From Bacillota bacterium (GTDB lineage: Bacteria > Bacillota > Clostridia > Oscillospirales > Ruminococcaceae), in the NCBI GenBank assembly GCA_023388515.1, contig JAEWGD010000036.1, positions 124,001-188,000 of the forward strand: DNA of 64,000 nucleotides, given 5' to 3'. The notes below the pieces were generated by a model. The model made no database searches. It saw only the letters and a list, made by a program, of their open reading frames with translations, and was not told the origin of the DNA. A program made the position numbers and the translations under genes. Below are positions 9,150-17,827 of this stretch, piece after piece. Within the stretch, counting starts at the first letter, position 1; every line of letters starts with the position of its first letter.

Positions 9150-9869
9150 TTACGAAAATGTGCTGTAAATTGATTCTGGTGTTAGACCCATTGTTGACCA
9201 CTTGCCATCAATTTTAAGAACTACAATGTCCATTTCCTTAGTTTTATCTCTTTTCTTACCCTTAATAGTAACGTCAACTTCTAATTCATATCCCCTGCTA
9301 ATCTTAACCGTATCGTCCACTACGTCCTCATAGTATTCTTCCATATCTTCTAAATCGTCTTTGTCAACTTTCTCTTTATCAGTAACTTTAAACTTCAACT
9401 TAATGTTTTTACCATACTTATCCTCTAGTTCCTCAAGAACTTCCTCAAGGCTATCCTCTATATCATCTTCATCAATATAGTCATCAAGATAAACTTCAGG
9501 ATAAGCCTTCATGATATATTTAGCATCTTCCTTGTTGAAACCCTTTGCGAAGTTGTCAAGTGGCTTTTTAAAACCACTACCTAGAACGCTTACCACAATA
9601 GAAAGGAAAACCAAAGCTGCAAAACCAGCTATAATCATTGGCACAATCTTATTCTTATTAGGTGTGCTAGCTGTTGCTGTTGAAGACACAGCAGACTCAA
9701 CTGTTCCGATATTAGCATTATTATTTTCAACGTTCCCTGTAACAGATGCATTATTAACCTCAGTAGTGTTTACTGTTGCGTTAGCACCTGAAGCTGTAGC
9801 GTTGCAACCTGGACATACGCTAGCGTTGTCTTCCATTTGAGCACCGCAGAATTCACAAAATTTACTCAC
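9150..9869 (-). CDS. Zinc-ribbon membrane protein of unknown function
   Basis: A 239-aa protein. A zinc ribbon (CEFCG and CPGC) fills residues 4-22, a low-complexity Thr/Asn/Ala linker follows, one membrane helix lies near residues 78-100, and the rest is an acidic external domain rich in Asp, Glu and Lys. The frame opens at TTG 9884, but GGAGGT is 7 nt before the GTG at 9867-9869, which is taken as start. The layout (cytoplasmic zinc ribbon, one helix, NTF2- or DUF4878-like outer domain) is frequent in Firmicutes; the exact family was not recognised. Confidence 0.85.
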   Translation of the reverse strand: MSKFCEFCGAQMEDNASVCPGCNATASGANATVNTTEVNNASVTGNVENNNANIGTVESAVSSTATASTPNKNKIVPMIIAGFAALVFLSIVVSVLGSGFKKPLDNFAKGFNKEDAKYIMKAYPEVYLDDYIDEDDIEDSLEEVLEELEDKYGKNIKLKFKVTDKEKVDKDDLEDMEEYYEDVVDDTVKISRGYELEVDVTIKGKKRDKTKEMDIVVLKIDGKWSTMGLTPESIYSTFS

Positions 9870-9907
9870 AAAAATTACCTCCAAAATAAAATATTATAAC
9901 ACCAAAT

Positions 9908-9936
9908 ATATTAACATAATAAGAATATGATGTCAA
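9908..9936 (-). promoter_or_regulatory. Promoter of the zinc-ribbon protein gene
   Basis: TTGACA at 9931-9936 and TAATAT at 9908-9913 with a 17-bp spacer, about 40 bp upstream of the ribosome site of the 9150-9869 gene. Confidence 0.6.
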
Positions 9937-10032
9937 TGTAATAGAAAATAATTTGGCAATTTGTACATATTGACGATGTTTTTTCACAGAATTATTAGAA
10001 TTATTGTGTTTAATTTACTTAAACTTACACCC

Positions 10033-10917
10033 TCAAGAAATGTCATTAATCAGCTTTTCAAATGCAGGATATGCTTTATCAATATTTTTCTTCAGCTTTT
10101 TTTCATTCGGTAGCCCCTCTTTAAACTGCCTTATTCCAATATAAACATCATCAGATAATTCCATTTCCTCAGCAACTCTTTCCACAAATTCAGTATCCTT
10201 TAAATAAAAACCATACTCATTTATATGTTCATTTTCAGGAAACAATTCGCTGAGATTTAATAAAGTATTTTTAGGGTTAAGATATTTATCAGCTTGCGAA
10301 TCAGCAATTATAATTACTGCATTTCCAATTTTAAGTTCAGAATCCAGCTTATGTGAATTCAGCATATATGGGTCTGCTTGTAGTTCTGCTGAATCAGAAT
10401 CGCCACTACCAATAGGCATATAATGTATATTCACAACTACTTCCCCATCGCCATTTATATCGCCAACATATTCACTAAATAGCTTTGATATATTTTCAGA
10501 ATTTGAGTAAAAACCCATCTCATCAGTTAAAAGGAGAATAGTTAAATCAGCATTTTCTTTAGAAAGAAAATCATAAGCGACAACGCCAAAAACTACTGCA
10601 CAACAGCTTAAAATTCCCAACCACCACTTATTGAGATAAATAAAACTCGAAAGTTTCTCCTTAAATGTAAGATTTTTTTCAATCAACTCTTCATCTTTTG
10701 CAATTTCCACATCAGCAACACCTTGCTTAGCCTTGATTAAAGCAATCCTATCCTCATTCAAACTCTTGGCATATTCTTCACGCTTTTTATTCTCTTTTTC
10801 AGCCCTAATACGAGCCACCTCTGACTCAGCACGTCTTTTCTCCAGTTTTTCTTTTGCTTTGATTTGACCAGCTACACTAAGCTTTTTCTTCTTGATTTTA
10901 TCTTTTTTATGTTCCAT
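10033..10917 (-). CDS. Membrane protein with charged N-terminal coiled coil, unknown function
   Basis: 294 aa. Residues 1-80 are extremely rich in Lys, Glu and Arg and should form a cytoplasmic coiled coil. One membrane helix follows (WLGILSCCAVVFGVVAYDFL, about 97-116), then roughly 175 residues outside. I recognise no family. The frame is open 19 codons further upstream, but the ATG at 10915-10917 has AAGGAAAG at good spacing and is chosen. Confidence 0.8.
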   Translation of the reverse strand: MEHKKDKIKKKKLSVAGQIKAKEKLEKRRAESEVARIRAEKENKKREEYAKSLNEDRIALIKAKQGVADVEIAKDEELIEKNLTFKEKLSSFIYLNKWWLGILSCCAVVFGVVAYDFLSKENADLTILLLTDEMGFYSNSENISKLFSEYVGDINGDGEVVVNIHYMPIGSGDSDSAELQADPYMLNSHKLDSELKIGNAVIIIADSQADKYLNPKNTLLNLSELFPENEHINEYGFYLKDTEFVERVAEEMELSDDVYIGIRQFKEGLPNEKKLKKNIDKAYPAFEKLINDIS

Positions 10918-11014
10918 AAATTCACTTTCCTTCAAATGATTTTCTAATGCATTTAACGCCATTAAGTATAACATATAAAAAACTTTTTTTCAATGCCAAT
11001 ACATTTAAATTTGC

Positions 11015-11044
11015 TTGTAAGAATGTAAATAAATATGCTATAAT
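11015..11044 (+). promoter_or_regulatory. Promoter of dtd
   Basis: TTGTAA at 11015-11020 and TATAAT at 11039-11044 with an 18-bp spacer, ending 37 bp before the dtd start codon. Confidence 0.6.
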
Positions 11045-11081
11045 GGGTATAAATGAAGAAAGATATTAGAAAGAGGTTAAT

Positions 11082-11516
11082 ATGAAAATAGTTTTGCAAA
11101 GAGTGGAAAGGGCAAGTGTAATCGTGGATAACAATGTTGTCGGAAAGATTGATAAAGGGTATCTTGTGCTTTTGGGCGTGGGACAAGGTGATACTAAAGA
11201 GGACGCTTTGCGTTTGGTTAAAAAGATGGTTAATCTTAGAATATTTTCAGATGAAAATGACAAGATTAACCTTTCGCTTAAAGATGTAAACGGAAGCATC
11301 TTAGTTGTGTCGCAGTTCACGCTTTATGCAGATTGCAGAAAAGGCAATAGACCTAATTTTATTATGGCTGGCAGTCCAGCACTTGCAGAGGAACTTTATG
11401 AGTTTTTTATTGAGGAATGCAAGAAGTATGTTCCAATAGTCGAAAAGGGTGTTTTCGGTGCAGATATGCACGTAGAATTGCTCAATGACGGGCCATTTAC
11501 CGTTATTATTGAGTAG
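11082..11516 (+). CDS. dtd: D-aminoacyl-tRNA deacylase
   Basis: Hydrolyses D-amino acids mischarged to tRNA. The 144-aa length is usual. Diagnostic motifs are present: SQFTLYAD in the middle, and NDGPFT near the C-terminus, the cis Gly-Pro motif that gives chirality selection. AAAGAGG lies upstream of the ATG. The last 11 bp overlap the 3' end of the convergent gene 11506-12444. Confidence 0.97.
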   Translation: MKIVLQRVERASVIVDNNVVGKIDKGYLVLLGVGQGDTKEDALRLVKKMVNLRIFSDENDKINLSLKDVNGSILVVSQFTLYADCRKGNRPNFIMAGSPALAEELYEFFIEECKKYVPIVEKGVFGADMHVELLNDGPFTVIIE

Positions 11517-12444
11517 CAAGCATTTTCCCCTGCCAACTGTTTGCACTAGCCTGTCGCTTATCAATTTCGCCTAAAATAGATATTTTATCCATGCTCCAAA
11601 GTGGTGCAATAAGCTTTGACTTATCGCCATCACCTGTAATTCGCTCTATAACGGTTTCGGCTGGAATATACTCAAGCTGTTTCACAACAAGGCTCACATA
11701 ATCGTGCTTTGACATTGGTTCAGCTTGCCCATCATGATACATCTTTTCAATTTGAGTTCCCTTTATGATGTGTAAAAGTTGAATTTTCAAGCCATCGGGG
11801 TTCAGACTTCCAACCTGTTTTGCCGTTTCAAGCATCATATCAAGGGTTTCATTCGGAAGTCCATTTATTATATGAATACAGACTCTTATTCCATATTTTT
11901 TAAGTTTGGAATATATTGATAGGAAATCCTCATATTTGTAACATCTGTTAATAAGCGTTGCAGTATCGTCATGAACAGTCTGTAAGCCTAATTCGACAGT
12001 TAACGCAGTTCGCTTAGACAAATCTTGCAAATAAACCAGTAATTCATCGCTAATGCAGTCGGGTCTTGTGCCGATTGATATGCCAGATATATAAGGCTGT
12101 GAAATTGCTGTTTCGTACATGAATTTTAGCTTTTCAAGTGGTGCATAGGTGTTTGTATGAGATTGAAAATAGGCTATTGCATTCGAATTTGGGTGTCTAG
12201 TATGAATTCGCTTTATTTCAAGAGCGACCTGTTTTTCAACAGCAATAACGGGACTATGTGTAAAATATCCACTGCCATTATCGCAGAAAATACAGCCACC
12301 AGTTCCCTTTGTACCATCTAAATTAGGACAAGTAAAGCCTCCGTCAATGACTGCCTTGAAAATTTTATGTCCGAAGTGGCTTTTATTGTAATAGCTTAAT
12401 GTGTGGTAACGCTTATTGTCGCATGAGTGGGTAAAAGGGTTCAT
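11506..12444 (-). CDS. Radical SAM protein, YtqA/YhcC (TIGR01212) type
   Basis: A 312-aa radical SAM protein. The N-terminal segment YYNKSHFGHKIFKAVIDGGF, then CPNLDGTKGTGGCIFC, shows the unusual widely spaced cluster typical of the TIGR01212 family (C-x10-C-x2-C). Members are of unknown function. The Shine-Dalgarno site is weak. Its stop lies inside the end of dtd on the other strand, so the two messages have an 11-bp complementary tail. Confidence 0.88.
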   Translation of the reverse strand: MNPFTHSCDNKRYHTLSYYNKSHFGHKIFKAVIDGGFTCPNLDGTKGTGGCIFCDNGSGYFTHSPVIAVEKQVALEIKRIHTRHPNSNAIAYFQSHTNTYAPLEKLKFMYETAISQPYISGISIGTRPDCISDELLVYLQDLSKRTALTVELGLQTVHDDTATLINRCYKYEDFLSIYSKLKKYGIRVCIHIINGLPNETLDMMLETAKQVGSLNPDGLKIQLLHIIKGTQIEKMYHDGQAEPMSKHDYVSLVVKQLEYIPAETVIERITGDGDKSKLIAPLWSMDKISILGEIDKRQASANSWQGKMLATQ

Positions 12445-12530
12445 ATATGCTCGCTTTCTTTATATGTAGTAATTGTTGTTATATAGCATGATTATACATG
12501 ATGTTTTGAGTTATTGCAAATTATTTTTAC

Positions 12531-12900
12531 GCTCAGTCACCGCTTGGGCTTTTGTTTTTGCTTTCGCTTTGGTTCTTGTTTGCCTTTTGCCACAGAACTT
12601 TAGTTTGCTTGTTAAATATAGAAAAATTATGGTTCTTGTTTTCTTTGTTGTCATTCAATATACTTTCCGTATGGTTAAATTTAATTGTGGGTGTTCATTT
12701 CTTTGTGCGTACAAAGAAACGAACCAAAGAAAAACGCAACTCAACGCCGTTGAGGCTAGGCACGCTCAACCAAAAACCAAAACAAAAACCGTTTTGGCTT
12801 TTGGGTCGCTACTTTGATGTGGTGCTTTCCCGTCGCATTCACTATGCTTAGTAGACGATTTTTATGTGCGACGAAAAAGCGATTTAGGATTGTTCTGGCA
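12531..12900. repeat. Hairpin-rich non-coding segment, probable dispersed repeat or decayed element
   Basis: The 800-bp gap 12445-13246 has no convincing gene. This part has several inverted repeats: TTTCTTTGT/ACAAAGAAA at 12698-12719, CTCAAC/GTTGAG at 12740-12754, CCAAAAC/GTTTTGG near 12777-12797 extended by CCAAAA/TTTTGG, and GTCGCA/TGCGAC around 12832-12876. Open frames crossing it encode only low-complexity basic peptides. The segment resembles intergenic repeats common in Clostridia genomes; copy number cannot be judged from one window. Confidence 0.5.
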
Positions 12901-12942
12901 TAAATATATCGCTAAATTTAATTTGAATTAAAAGTTAAATGC

Positions 12943-13080
12943 AAGTAAAAATATATTCAATAACATCAAAGCAACTAAGAACCAATGCTAACCAGTAAAA
13001 GCATATTCAATGACAAAAAGACAACTAAGAATCAATGCCAACTAGTAAAAACATTTTCAATAACAAAACGGCAAAAAAGA
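12943..13080. repeat. Degenerate 50-bp tandem repeat
   Basis: The unit beginning TAAAAATATATTCAATAACA recurs at 12946, 12996 and 13046, exactly 50 bp apart, giving about 2.6 copies. Copies share the phrases ATTCAATAAC, CAACTAAGAA and CAATGC but differ at several positions. There is no repeat/spacer alternation. Confidence 0.8.
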
Positions 13081-13147
13081 GCAAAAGCAAAAAAACACTA
13101 CAAATGATTGTAAAATAAAAATAATTAAAAATATTTCCTAATAAAAA

Positions 13148-13176
13148 TTGTATTTTAATTAAAGCCATGCTATAAT
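13148..13176 (+). promoter_or_regulatory. Promoter of the S26-like gene
   Basis: TTGTAT at 13148-13153 and TATAAT at 13171-13176 with a 17-bp spacer, 70 bp before the start of the 13247-14530 gene. Confidence 0.6.
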
Positions 13177-13246
13177 ATAAATTAAAGTGTTTTAGAACGT
13201 ATAATACAGAGAAAATAAATATTGGGTTGTTTGGAGGAAAAGTTGT

Positions 13247-14530
13247 ATGCATAACAAAAATAAAGTGGGGTTTTCTCCCTTAAAGGTAGTAATTATTGTT
13301 CTTTTAGCCATCATTATAGCTATCTCAATCGCTGTTAATGTTGTGTTTTTAAAAAGTTATACCACTCATGATATGTTCGGCAAAACTCTGTTTCTTATGG
13401 AAACCGATGAGATGATGCCTGAAGTAACAAAGAATACTATGATTATAGCTGAAAAAGATAATGTTGCAAGTTTGCAAAAGGGCGATGTTGTTCTTTATCG
13501 CTACATTAATACTGAAAATGAAACTATTTTCAATGTTTCGAGAATTCACGATATTGTTAGTGAAACAGATGGTACATACTACCACGTCAAGAGCGACGCT
13601 ACTGAAGGAACTGAAACTATTACAGTTTCTGAGAAAGATATAATTGCCAAAGGTAGTCTTTCCAGCAAGGAATTGGGCGTTACTGTTGCAATGTTAAAAA
13701 GCACATTTGGAATAGCATTATTTCTGATTTTGCCTAGTATTATATTGATTTTATTAGTTATAACAAGTAGCATAAATGCTAGAAAACTTAAACATGGTGG
13801 GCTTGAAGATTACGACATTCCTGTTATGCTTGAGAGGATGCCTAAGAAAAATAAAAAGGTGAATACTCCACTTTTTGAAGCTGATGAGGATATAAATTCA
13901 AGTGAGGATTTTCTTGCGAAAAAGAATTCAATTTCTGAAAATTTCTCTCAAAAGCGTGTTAGCAAAAATTCGCCTTACCAAAGTATGGACATTCAACAAA
14001 AAAAGGCTAAAACTGATGAAGTACAGAAAAAGGTGCTTTTAAATGTGTCTGATGATGATGTTGTTGAGGGCGCAAAGAGAAACGTTAATGAAAGACTGGA
14101 AAAGGCTGAAAAGCTTAAGCCACAAAGCGACTTTTCTGAATATAAACAGAGAAATGCTAAGGCTATGAACTCATTTGAAAGAAATGTAACAGATGAAAGT
14201 GTTAAAATTATTTCTCAAGCTAATAATAATTCTAACATAAATACAAGTAATAATGTAGACGAAAAGGCGAATGCAATTAAGCTTGCATTGCAAAAAAGAA
14301 CCTTTGATGATGCTGGTGAAACAGATTCAACTTATGTGGATAACAGTCCAAAGCCAACTCAGCCAGTACAGGCAGTTGAGAAAAAAGCACCAACGGCTAC
14401 ATCAAAGATGGATGACGTTAAAAATAAATACTTAAATCAAAGCAAGAAAAACACATCAACAAGCACAGGTTCAGCTACCTTTGAGGATTTAATGAAAGTT
14501 CTTGAAAGCGAAAAGAAAAAGCTGGATTAG
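13247..14530 (+). CDS. S26 signal-peptidase-like membrane protein, catalytic residues apparently lost
   Basis: 427 aa. Helix one spans about residues 12-35, an S24/S26-like domain about 40-140, helix two about 153-176, and a long hydrophilic, probably disordered cytoplasmic tail 180-427. The core aligns by eye with SipW-type signal peptidases: EMMP (55-58) at the SMxP box, KGDVV (78-82), VSRIHDIV at the HRVV box (97-104), and KSDA at the KGDA motif. The catalytic Ser is Glu55 and the His position is Ser98, so it is probably not an active peptidase. GGAGG precedes the ATG. Confidence 0.75.
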   Translation: MHNKNKVGFSPLKVVIIVLLAIIIAISIAVNVVFLKSYTTHDMFGKTLFLMETDEMMPEVTKNTMIIAEKDNVASLQKGDVVLYRYINTENETIFNVSRIHDIVSETDGTYYHVKSDATEGTETITVSEKDIIAKGSLSSKELGVTVAMLKSTFGIALFLILPSIILILLVITSSINARKLKHGGLEDYDIPVMLERMPKKNKKVNTPLFEADEDINSSEDFLAKKNSISENFSQKRVSKNSPYQSMDIQQKKAKTDEVQKKVLLNVSDDDVVEGAKRNVNERLEKAEKLKPQSDFSEYKQRNAKAMNSFERNVTDESVKIISQANNNSNINTSNNVDEKANAIKLALQKRTFDDAGETDSTYVDNSPKPTQPVQAVEKKAPTATSKMDDVKNKYLNQSKKNTSTSTGSATFEDLMKVLESEKKKLD

Positions 14531-14582
14531 TCTTGAATATTAGCAGTTACCTATTAAAACTTCACTTACGGAGGAATGTAGT

Positions 14583-16382
14583 TTGTCAATTGATAAAATA
14601 AGGAATTTTAGTATTATCGCACATATCGATCACGGTAAATCAACGCTTGCTGACAGAATGTTAGAGAAAACATATACGGTTGCTGGGCGTGATATGGAAG
14701 AACAGCTTCTTGATAATATGGATATTGAACGTGAAAGAGGGATCACGATTAAGGCTCGTGCGGTAAGGCTTACTTATAAAGCAGAGGACGGGGAAGTATA
14801 TGTCTTTAACCTCATCGACACTCCTGGTCACGTTGACTTTAATTATGAGGTTTCACGTTCGCTTGCAGCTTGTGAGGGAGCGATACTTGTTGTTGATGCA
14901 ACACAAGGAATTGAGGCTCAAACGCTTGCAAATACCTATCTTGCACTTGAACACGACTTGGCGATTGTGCCTGTTGTAAATAAAATAGATTTACCGTCAG
15001 CAGATCCTGAAAGAGTTTGCAGTGAGGTTGAAAGAGTTATTGGAATTGAGGCAATGGACGCTCCAAAGATTTCAGCAAAACTTGGAACTAATATTGAGGC
15101 TGTTTTGGAAAGGGTTGTTAAGGATATACCTGCACCAATAGGCGATGAGAATGCACCACTTCAAGCGTTGATTTTCGATAGCTACTATGATACTTATAAA
15201 GGTGTTATTATCTATATTAGGGTTAAAGATGGCAAGGTTAAAATTGGTGATGAAATTAGGCTTATGGCAACGGGTGCTGAGTTTACAGTTGTTGAAACTG
15301 GCTATTTAGATGCCTCAAGCTTTAATAATGTTGGCGAATTAAAGGCTGGAGAGGTTGGCTATATTGCTGCTGCTATTAAGGATATAAGCGAAACGAGCGT
15401 CGGTGATACGGTCACTCTTGTGGATAACCCATGTGAAAAGGCGTTGGCAGGATATAGAAAAGTTAATCCAATGGTGTTCAGTGGTGTTTATCCAGCTGAT
15501 GGAGCTAAGTACGGCGACTTGAGAGAGGCACTTGAAAAACTTCAGCTTAATGATGCCTCGCTATCCTTTGAACCAGAAACTTCAATTGTTCTTGGGTTTG
15601 GGTTTAGATGTGGATTTTTGGGACTGCTTCATATGGAAATTATACAGGAGCGTATTGAACGTGAATATAATTTAGATATTATTACAACAGCACCATCTGT
15701 TATTTACAAGATAACGCTTACAAATGGGGAAACTGTTTTTATTGATAATCCGTCAAATTATCCTGATTTAGGGTTGATTATGACTGCTCAAGAACCTATG
15801 GTTAAGGCGGAAATTCTTGCACCATCGGAGTATGTGGGCAATATTATGGAGCTTTGTCAAGAACGAAGGGGCACTTTTAAGGATATGGAATATCTTGATG
15901 AAACTAGGGTTAATATACGTTATGAACTACCTTTGAACGAGATTGTTTATGACTTCTTTGATGCGTTGAAATCACGCACAAAGGGCTATGCTTCCTTTGA
16001 TTATGAAATGTTGGGATATGTTCCATCTAAGCTTGTTAAGTTAGATATTCTGCTAAATGGTGATATTGTGGACGCACTTTCATTTATTGTGCATACCGAT
16101 AATGCGTATGCTAGAGCTAGAAAAATTGCTGAAAAGCTAAAGGATAATATTCCAAGACAAATGTTTGAAATACCTATTCAAGCTGCTGTTGGTGGTAAGA
16201 TTATTGCTAGAGAAACAGTTAAGGCTATGCGTAAAGACGTTTTGGCTAAATGCTATGGCGGTGATATTACAAGAAAGAAAAAGCTACTTGAAAAGCAAAA
16301 AGAGGGTAAGAAACGTATGCGTAAGCTTGGTAATGTTGAAGTGCCACAGGAAGCATTTATGAGTGTGTTAAAGCTTGATTAG
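14583..16382 (+). CDS. lepA: Elongation factor 4 (LepA)
   Basis: Ribosomal GTPase (EF4) that acts in translation and 30S biogenesis. The G1 motif AHIDHGKST is at residues 13-21, G2/G3 follow with RGITI and DTPGHVDF, and NKID is the base-specificity motif. The unique C-terminal domain ends with the basic run RKKKLLEKQKEGKKRMRKLG. The 599-aa length is normal. The start is TTG with GGAGG 8 nt upstream; no in-frame ATG fits the family N-terminus better. Confidence 0.98.
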   Translation: MSIDKIRNFSIIAHIDHGKSTLADRMLEKTYTVAGRDMEEQLLDNMDIERERGITIKARAVRLTYKAEDGEVYVFNLIDTPGHVDFNYEVSRSLAACEGAILVVDATQGIEAQTLANTYLALEHDLAIVPVVNKIDLPSADPERVCSEVERVIGIEAMDAPKISAKLGTNIEAVLERVVKDIPAPIGDENAPLQALIFDSYYDTYKGVIIYIRVKDGKVKIGDEIRLMATGAEFTVVETGYLDASSFNNVGELKAGEVGYIAAAIKDISETSVGDTVTLVDNPCEKALAGYRKVNPMVFSGVYPADGAKYGDLREALEKLQLNDASLSFEPETSIVLGFGFRCGFLGLLHMEIIQERIEREYNLDIITTAPSVIYKITLTNGETVFIDNPSNYPDLGLIMTAQEPMVKAEILAPSEYVGNIMELCQERRGTFKDMEYLDETRVNIRYELPLNEIVYDFFDALKSRTKGYASFDYEMLGYVPSKLVKLDILLNGDIVDALSFIVHTDNAYARARKIAEKLKDNIPRQMFEIPIQAAVGGKIIARETVKAMRKDVLAKCYGGDITRKKKLLEKQKEGKKRMRKLGNVEVPQEAFMSVLKLD

Positions 16383-16391
16383 GAGGATATT

Positions 16392-16715
16392 ATGAAAAAG
16401 TTTAAATGCCCATATTGTAATGAAAATACGGTTTCACGTTTTAGAAAAGCTTTTGCTGGCTCTTTGAAATCAAAGGGCTATAAATGCCCAAAATGCGGTG
16501 GACGTTGCGTTAATGGTAAGGAGTCGATAGTTTTTCATATAATCTTAAATTCAGTTGTGTTGATGGCAATACTAATAAAATCTTTTAATAATTCAAGTAA
16601 TTCAGTACTTTTTGCACTGGTTATATTTAGCATTTCTTTCATTGTTGCAAAGATTTTTGATGCGTTTTTCTATGAACTTGACAAAACATGGAGGATAGAT
16701 GTTAGTAGAAAATAG
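16392..16715 (+). CDS. Small zinc-ribbon membrane protein
   Basis: 107 aa. Two CxxC pairs (CPYC and CPKC), 24 residues apart, make a zinc ribbon at the N-terminus, followed by two membrane helices at about 48-65 and 70-90. It lies 9 bp after lepA with AGGAGG before the ATG, and overlaps the start of hemW by 17 bp, so it is probably translated from the lepA-hemW message. Function unknown. Confidence 0.8.
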   Translation: MKKFKCPYCNENTVSRFRKAFAGSLKSKGYKCPKCGGRCVNGKESIVFHIILNSVVLMAILIKSFNNSSNSVLFALVIFSISFIVAKIFDAFFYELDKTWRIDVSRK

Positions 16716-17796
16716 AGTTGGGCTTTATATTCATGTGCCTTTTTGTGCAAAAAAATGCCCGTATTGCGACTTTTATTCAGTAAGCTTTCGCAATAAAACT
16801 GCAAGGCTTTATACTGATGCTGTTATCAGAAATATAAAAAAATATAGAGGGAGCGCCGAGATTGATACAATCTATTTCGGGGGAGGCACTCCCTCTCTTT
16901 TGCCTGTCCAGTTTGTTACCGATATTTTACAAGCAGTGAATGAAAATTTTATTGTTCGTGACGCTGAAGTTACAATTGAGGTTAATCCTAAAACTGTAAG
17001 TGCTGAAATACTATTACAGTTTTATAAGATCGGAATAAACAGAGTTTCTATTGGTGTTCAATCTTGCGTTGATGAAGAATTAAAATATCTAGGCAGATTG
17101 CATAGCTATAATGATGCTAAAAGTACCGTCTTATCAGCTTTTGATGCTGGTTTTAGAAATATTTCATGTGACTTAATGCTTGGAATTACAGGTCAAACCA
17201 TAGAAAGCCTAAAGCATTCAATAAATCAGCTTTGTGAGTTGCCGATAAGCCATGTTTCTGCTTATATGCTGAAAGTAGAGGAAAACACAGAGTTTAACAA
17301 GCAAGAAATTATCGACAGTTTGCCTAATGAAGACTTGGTTTCAGATATGTATTTACTTATGGTTGAAATGCTTGAGAAAAAAGGTTTTGCACAATATGAA
17401 ATATCAAACTTTTCTAAGATAGGATATGAGAGCAGGCATAATCTCAAGTATTGGAAATGTCGGGAGTATATCGGAATTGGTCCATCTGCACATTCCTATT
17501 TTAATGGAAAAAGGTATGCTGTTCCTAATTCATTGCAGGATTTTATTGACAATGACGTTCAAGTTGAGGAAGTAACAGAAGAAAACCCTGCAAGCTTTGA
17601 GGAGATAGCAATGCTTCAACTCAGGCTTAAGCAGGGGCTTTGCTTGACGGATTTCGGGGAGCGTTCGGCAAAAATGATGAGTAAGGCTGTTGCTCTTGAA
17701 AAGGCTGAATTACTTACAATAACTGGTGATACAATTTCGCTAACGCCAAAGGGATTTTTAATTTCAAATGCTATTATAGAAGAACTGGTATTGTGA
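16699..17796 (+). CDS. hemW: Radical SAM heme chaperone HemW
   Basis: 365 aa, of the oxygen-independent coproporphyrinogen oxidase-like family now known to be heme-inserting chaperones. CAKKCPYCDF is the 4Fe-4S site (CxxxCxxC), FGGGTPSLLP is the glycine-rich motif, and VNPKTV and GVQS follow. The ATG has GGAGG at close spacing and overlaps the previous gene. The lepA-hemW order is conserved in Firmicutes. Confidence 0.95.
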   Translation: MLVENRVGLYIHVPFCAKKCPYCDFYSVSFRNKTARLYTDAVIRNIKKYRGSAEIDTIYFGGGTPSLLPVQFVTDILQAVNENFIVRDAEVTIEVNPKTVSAEILLQFYKIGINRVSIGVQSCVDEELKYLGRLHSYNDAKSTVLSAFDAGFRNISCDLMLGITGQTIESLKHSINQLCELPISHVSAYMLKVEENTEFNKQEIIDSLPNEDLVSDMYLLMVEMLEKKGFAQYEISNFSKIGYESRHNLKYWKCREYIGIGPSAHSYFNGKRYAVPNSLQDFIDNDVQVEEVTEENPASFEEIAMLQLRLKQGLCLTDFGERSAKMMSKAVALEKAELLTITGDTISLTPKGFLISNAIIEELVL

Positions 17797-17827
17797 TTTA
17801 GCTTTATTGGTTGCTTTGTTCTAGCTT

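Noticed and set aside
12473..12851. Two plus-strand open frames of about 100 codons in the gap after the radical SAM gene
   Set aside because: They overlap each other, have no ribosome site, encode low-complexity Lys/Thr/Phe-rich peptides and coincide with inverted repeats; they are by-products of the repeat sequence.
12943..13080. Possible small CRISPR array
   Set aside because: The 50-bp period consists of whole degenerate copies without constant repeats and variable spacers, and no cas gene is present.
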